DNA of 15,495 nt, taken from Bacteriovoracaceae bacterium (lineage in GTDB: Bacteria > Bdellovibrionota > Bacteriovoracia > Bacteriovoracales > Bacteriovoracaceae). Position numbers and translations under genes: made by a program. The DNA is taken from positions 1 to 15,495 of the forward strand of contig CANETG010000036.1 in NCBI GenBank assembly GCA_947440875.1, read 5' to 3'. The first letter of the stretch is position 1. Every line of letters begins with the position of its first letter. The notes below the pieces were generated by a model. The model saw only the letters and a list, made by a program, of their open reading frames with translations. It ran no database searches and was not told the origin of the DNA. Shown piece after piece: positions 12,411-15,495 of the stretch.

Positions 12411-15400
12411 CTAGATGCCTTGAACTGTACCGCCTAAGCCGCGTCTTAGAGCATCCAGTGGATTTGAGCTACCTTCTGGAACTGAGCGGTCGCCATTGAA
12501 TCCGGCACTGCAAAATGCGGGAGCACTACCTGCATCGGATGCTTCACCAGTGCTGGCAAAATCAGATCCCCCGCCTGTTTGAGAGTTAACAGATATGATC
12601 TGTCCAAATAACAGATTTTCACAAGTCGTATCAGCAGACCGTACGGTTGAAGGTCGAGCTTCTGTACCGCCTTCAGACTCGAGCAGAGGGCAAAATCTTC
12701 TAAGAGTAGCAGTGGAGGCGATTCGAGCGCAGAGAGTTTTTAAATCCGAAGTCGCGGGATCTCCAGGGTTACCAGCTGTTCCTCCGGTATGACTAGAGCA
12801 GACGTTGATCGCGGACTGCATACTAATTCCTGACGATGATCCTGATCCCTGGCTCTCGGTCTGGACTCTGGCACATCGACGATTTAACTCATTGGAAGCG
12901 TCAAATCCGCCCGCTGCATTTGAAGCACTTACCAGATCACGAATATTTCCTTCGCAAGCAGCATTTGGATTCGTATTCAGCATCCCAAAACGGTTGCAGA
13001 ATTCGCTGCGCTTTTCTCCCAACTCATTTTGTCGCTTCTGTTGATCAGCCATCTGCTGAGCTCTCTGCTGTTCTGACTGTCTGAGGTAATCATCATGTTT
13101 AGCGAGACAGTTATCAGAGATTGATTTCGCTGCATCCATTGCAGTTTTGTAATTGCGTTCAGTTAGATCGACGTGCTGAGCGATGACTCCACCGCGGCCG
13201 CCGTTACCCAAGATTTCTTGCTGCTGCTTTTGAACGCTTTCTTTGAGTTTAACGATATTGCGCTTAAACATATCGACATACTTGTCTGGGTCTTCGAGAA
13301 GGAGTGCTCCGTCTGGAGACTCCACCTGGCGAAATTTATCAATGTACTTCCCGTCACCAGCCACTTCTCTCTGAATACCTTCAGGAGCACTGAAGCCAGC
13401 ACCGAAGAGGCCCCTCATGGCTTCGCCGTCTCTCATGTATTCTGCCAGAGCGGTGTCGAAGATTCTCACGATGTCTGCTTTGTTCTTTTGAGCGAGAGCT
13501 TTGTAGTTATTTACGCGAGCGGTTCTTTCAGTTTTGATCTGGGTCACGAAATTTTTGGCTTGGGTGTTACAACTGTTCATGTTGCCGGCACAAGTGAAGG
13601 CGGCGTTTGCGCAAAAGCCAGCAGCTGAAGTGTTGAATCTTTCGCTGGTACAAGACCCAGCTTGTTGATTGTTCGCTTCGTTCGAGGAATCGCATTCGAT
13701 GAGCTTCTTTTTAATCTCATTGCGAATGCTATTTGATTGGTTCGTTGCGAGGGTGCGGTACTGCTGATTGAGTTCGCGGAGTTTGGCGATCGCCGAGGCA
13801 CCGGTCATTGCCGATCCAAGTCGATTCGTTGAGAACTGAGCATCACATGTGTTGACGATGTCATTAAAATAATTTGAAGGAGCTCGCTGAGAAGCACTGA
13901 CACTCGAGGTGACGGCCTTCCCATCTTGCAGCACAGTTCTCTGGTAAGAGCCCTGCATGTCGAGGACGAATCTTGAACCTTCCGACTGCTCGAGAGCTCT
14001 AAGCTCAGAAATTTTTGCTTCGGGAGTCGTTCTCGAATTGGTCATGATGGCTTCGATCCGCTCGCGGATGGAATTGAATTCATTTTCGTTAGCGAATCTA
14101 GATCCTCTTGGGTCTTTGATATTCTTTTTAACGTTGGTCCAGAATTCTCCACCACCGAAGGAGCGCTGAAGACAGCCGTTACGGATCTGGTTTTGAACGA
14201 GGCTTACTTCGCTTTCGAAGTTCGTGGCGTTGAGGTTGTTTGCGACACTCAGTGCACTCTGTGGGTTCACTCCAGCGGCAGAAAGTTCACTCTCGAGCGA
14301 GGATCGATTCGAAGCGATTGGCTCAAATTGCTTAGAGTAATTAATTTGGACGTTAGTAAAGAAATCGCCTCTGAGGAGGGAGTTGAGACCATTGGGCGAA
14401 CTCACACTTCCCTGGATTCCGGCCGCGAATTCGCCGAAACCTCTCGGGTCGCTACTGATGGTAGTGAAGTTGAGTGAAAACTGTTGGGCAGCACTATCGG
14501 CCATCTTGTTGATGTCATCGACAACAGAGCCGTGTCCACCGAGGTAAGATTCACCGGAGAATTTCGAGCCTGCTGGTTTTGCAGCAAACTCGTCTTTTAT
14601 TGTTTTCGAGATTTGATTTAATCCGCCAGGACGACCGTTCCCAAGATTATTGACAGCATCGCCTGCGAAGATTGATTTACATGCTGGATTATCAAAGCGT
14701 TTTGCGAAATCAAAAAGATCCGGGCGTCGCGTACGAACTTCTTCAGTGAGCTCAGAGTTTCCGCCATCGAGAACCGCAGTTGATTCCTCAATAGCATTGA
14801 GATCAACTTTAGACGCTTCTCTGAATTGATTGTTAAGGGCCTCAAGACTAGTGGTGAGTTTTTCAAGTTCATTGATTCTGTAGGCAAAGAAGCCGTTCAA
14901 TGTTTGGAGTGCATTTTTCATACAACCGACACCAACGGGTTGCCCTTCAGCATTACTGTTCGAACGAAAAGTCTCATATTCTTTTGCTACGTCTCCGTAT
15001 GTTTTATAGATTGAGAACATTTCCGATAACTGTGCTTGAGCAGGAACGCCTCGATCGTTAGTGACACCAATACGGCAAACTTCAGCGCGAATTTCAGTGA
15101 GAGTTGTAGGAAGAGTGGGGCAAGTGAGAGTTTGTGGATTGAGCCCGTTCTGTGCCATGTATTTCATCAGCCCCGGAATTCTCGCCAGTGAATCTGTGTT
15201 GAAATATTTATCGCGACCGGGTCTCGTGAGTTCAGCGACAAGCTGTTGGTTCGCTTGTGCTCGCTGCTGACCTTCAATGTTTCGTTGATTCTGCTGAAGC
15301 ATTTGCCCAGCTTGTTCCAGCATACTCATTGGATTAATCGTTTGAGCGTAGACCACAGGTGAAATGATCATCTGTAAGGCCATCGCCATAGAAAGTAGTG

Positions 15401-15422
15401 GTGGAAGATTAGATCTTTTCAT
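12411..15422 (-). CDS. Large secreted, cysteine-containing, Gln/Asn-rich protein of unknown function
   Basis: This 1003-residue protein has a clear Sec signal peptide (MKRSN, hydrophobic core about 7-22) with probable cleavage after VVYA, before Gln27. I do not recognise any family. The mature part is helix-prone and rich in Gln, Asn, Ala and Ser. It has an amphipathic start (MLQQNQRNIEGQQRAQANQQ) and a strong coiled-coil candidate at about 775-810 (YLRQSEQQRAQQMADQQKRQ). I count 20 cysteines, all after the signal peptide and densest at about 580-620 and toward the C-terminus, which suits disulfides in the periplasm or outside the cell. Gly/Ser-rich stretches lie near the C-terminus. No lipobox, membrane helix or beta-barrel end is visible. 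AAGGG 5 nt before the ATG is the ribosome site. It is the first gene of a unit with a zinc-protease lipoprotein, so it may be that protease's substrate or partner. Confidence 0.82.
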   Translation of the reverse strand: MKRSNLPPLLSMAMALQMIISPVVYAQTINPMSMLEQAGQMLQQNQRNIEGQQRAQANQQLVAELTRPGRDKYFNTDSLARIPGLMKYMAQNGLNPQTLTCPTLPTTLTEIRAEVCRIGVTNDRGVPAQAQLSEMFSIYKTYGDVAKEYETFRSNSNAEGQPVGVGCMKNALQTLNGFFAYRINELEKLTTSLEALNNQFREASKVDLNAIEESTAVLDGGNSELTEEVRTRRPDLFDFAKRFDNPACKSIFAGDAVNNLGNGRPGGLNQISKTIKDEFAAKPAGSKFSGESYLGGHGSVVDDINKMADSAAQQFSLNFTTISSDPRGFGEFAAGIQGSVSSPNGLNSLLRGDFFTNVQINYSKQFEPIASNRSSLESELSAAGVNPQSALSVANNLNATNFESEVSLVQNQIRNGCLQRSFGGGEFWTNVKKNIKDPRGSRFANENEFNSIRERIEAIMTNSRTTPEAKISELRALEQSEGSRFVLDMQGSYQRTVLQDGKAVTSSVSASQRAPSNYFNDIVNTCDAQFSTNRLGSAMTGASAIAKLRELNQQYRTLATNQSNSIRNEIKKKLIECDSSNEANNQQAGSCTSERFNTSAAGFCANAAFTCAGNMNSCNTQAKNFVTQIKTERTARVNNYKALAQKNKADIVRIFDTALAEYMRDGEAMRGLFGAGFSAPEGIQREVAGDGKYIDKFRQVESPDGALLLEDPDKYVDMFKRNIVKLKESVQKQQQEILGNGGRGGVIAQHVDLTERNYKTAMDAAKSISDNCLAKHDDYLRQSEQQRAQQMADQQKRQNELGEKRSEFCNRFGMLNTNPNAACEGNIRDLVSASNAAGGFDASNELNRRCARVQTESQGSGSSSGISMQSAINVCSSHTGGTAGNPGDPATSDLKTLCARIASTATLRRFCPLLESEGGTEARPSTVRSADTTCENLLFGQIISVNSQTGGGSDFASTGEASDAGSAPAFCSAGFNGDRSVPEGSSNPLDALRRGLGGTVQGI

Positions 15423-15450
15423 AGGAACCCTTTGAGTACTAATTTTCTTA

Positions 15451-15474
15451 TTTTTCGGCTATTTAGCTGAAAAA
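15451..15474. promoter_or_regulatory. 24-bp palindrome upstream of the secreted-protein gene
   Basis: The arms TTTTTCgGCTA and TAGCtGAAAAA are symmetric around a TT centre, with only one mismatched pair. It lies 29 nt upstream of the ATG at 15422 and 4 nt from a -35-like TTGACT on the minus strand (15484-15479). I could not find a convincing -10 at the right spacing. The T-run precedes and the A-run follows the stem on both strands, the reverse of a terminator. It is therefore better read as an operator or a leader hairpin. Confidence 0.4.
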
Positions 15475-15495
15475 ATTGAGTCAACATAAGACGGA

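Noticed and set aside
12595..15270. Several plus-strand open frames of 60-150 codons opposite the secreted-protein gene
   Set aside because: They lack ribosome sites and recognisable domains, and the opposite strand has one continuous frame with a signal peptide. They are antisense shadows.
15451..15474. Palindrome as an intrinsic terminator
   Set aside because: The T-run precedes and the A-run follows the stem on either strand, the reverse of what a terminator needs.
15456..15484. Full sigma70 promoter for the secreted-protein gene starting from TTGACT
   Set aside because: At 17-nt spacing the -10 would be TAGCCG, only two matches. No better hexamer lies at an acceptable distance.

Overview
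The window reads as chromosomal DNA from a Gram-negative, moderately AT-rich bacterium. Signal peptides, two lipoboxes, a Bor-like lipoprotein and large periplasmic-type proteins point to an envelope with an outer membrane. The style of gene content would suit the Bdellovibrionota (Bacteriovorax/Peredibacter-like), but that assignment is an impression without any alignment. I see no tRNA, rRNA, CRISPR array, insertion sequence or phage gene.

Left part (1-4578, + strand): the downstream half of a leucine/isovalerate catabolism (liu/mcc) operon. It begins with the last 33 codons of the methylcrotonyl-CoA carboxylase beta subunit. Then follow methylglutaconyl-CoA hydratase (liuC), the biotin carboxylase part of MccA, a separate small protein carrying the rest of MccA with the biotinyl domain, HMG-CoA lyase (liuE) and a second crotonase-family enzyme. 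Every junction overlaps or is spaced by one base, so the genes are probably co-transcribed and translationally coupled. Together they take 3-methylcrotonyl-CoA to acetyl-CoA plus acetoacetate. The unusual point is that the MccA polypeptide is split in two.

Middle (4579-9230): a Bor/Iss-like lipoprotein with its own promoter and a strong terminator (+). Convergent to it lies a two-gene minus-strand unit of a Rep/UvrD/PcrA-type helicase and a small two-helix membrane protein. The helicase and methionyl-tRNA synthetase (metG, +) diverge from a 99-bp region with back-to-back promoters. The Bor-like gene and the helicase both look leaderless or nearly so.

Right part (9249-15495, - strand): a three-gene unit of exported proteins. 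It encodes, in transcription order, a 1003-residue secreted protein with 20 cysteines and Gln/Asn-rich coiled-coil stretches, an 863-residue lipoprotein with a gluzincin zinc-protease signature (HEMMH plus NEGLADY), and a 173-residue membrane-anchored periplasmic protein. Its C-terminal hairpin recalls PepSY-type domains. This is the least familiar part of the window and the best candidate for an undescribed system. A palindrome lies just upstream of it and a hairpin lies between its first two genes.
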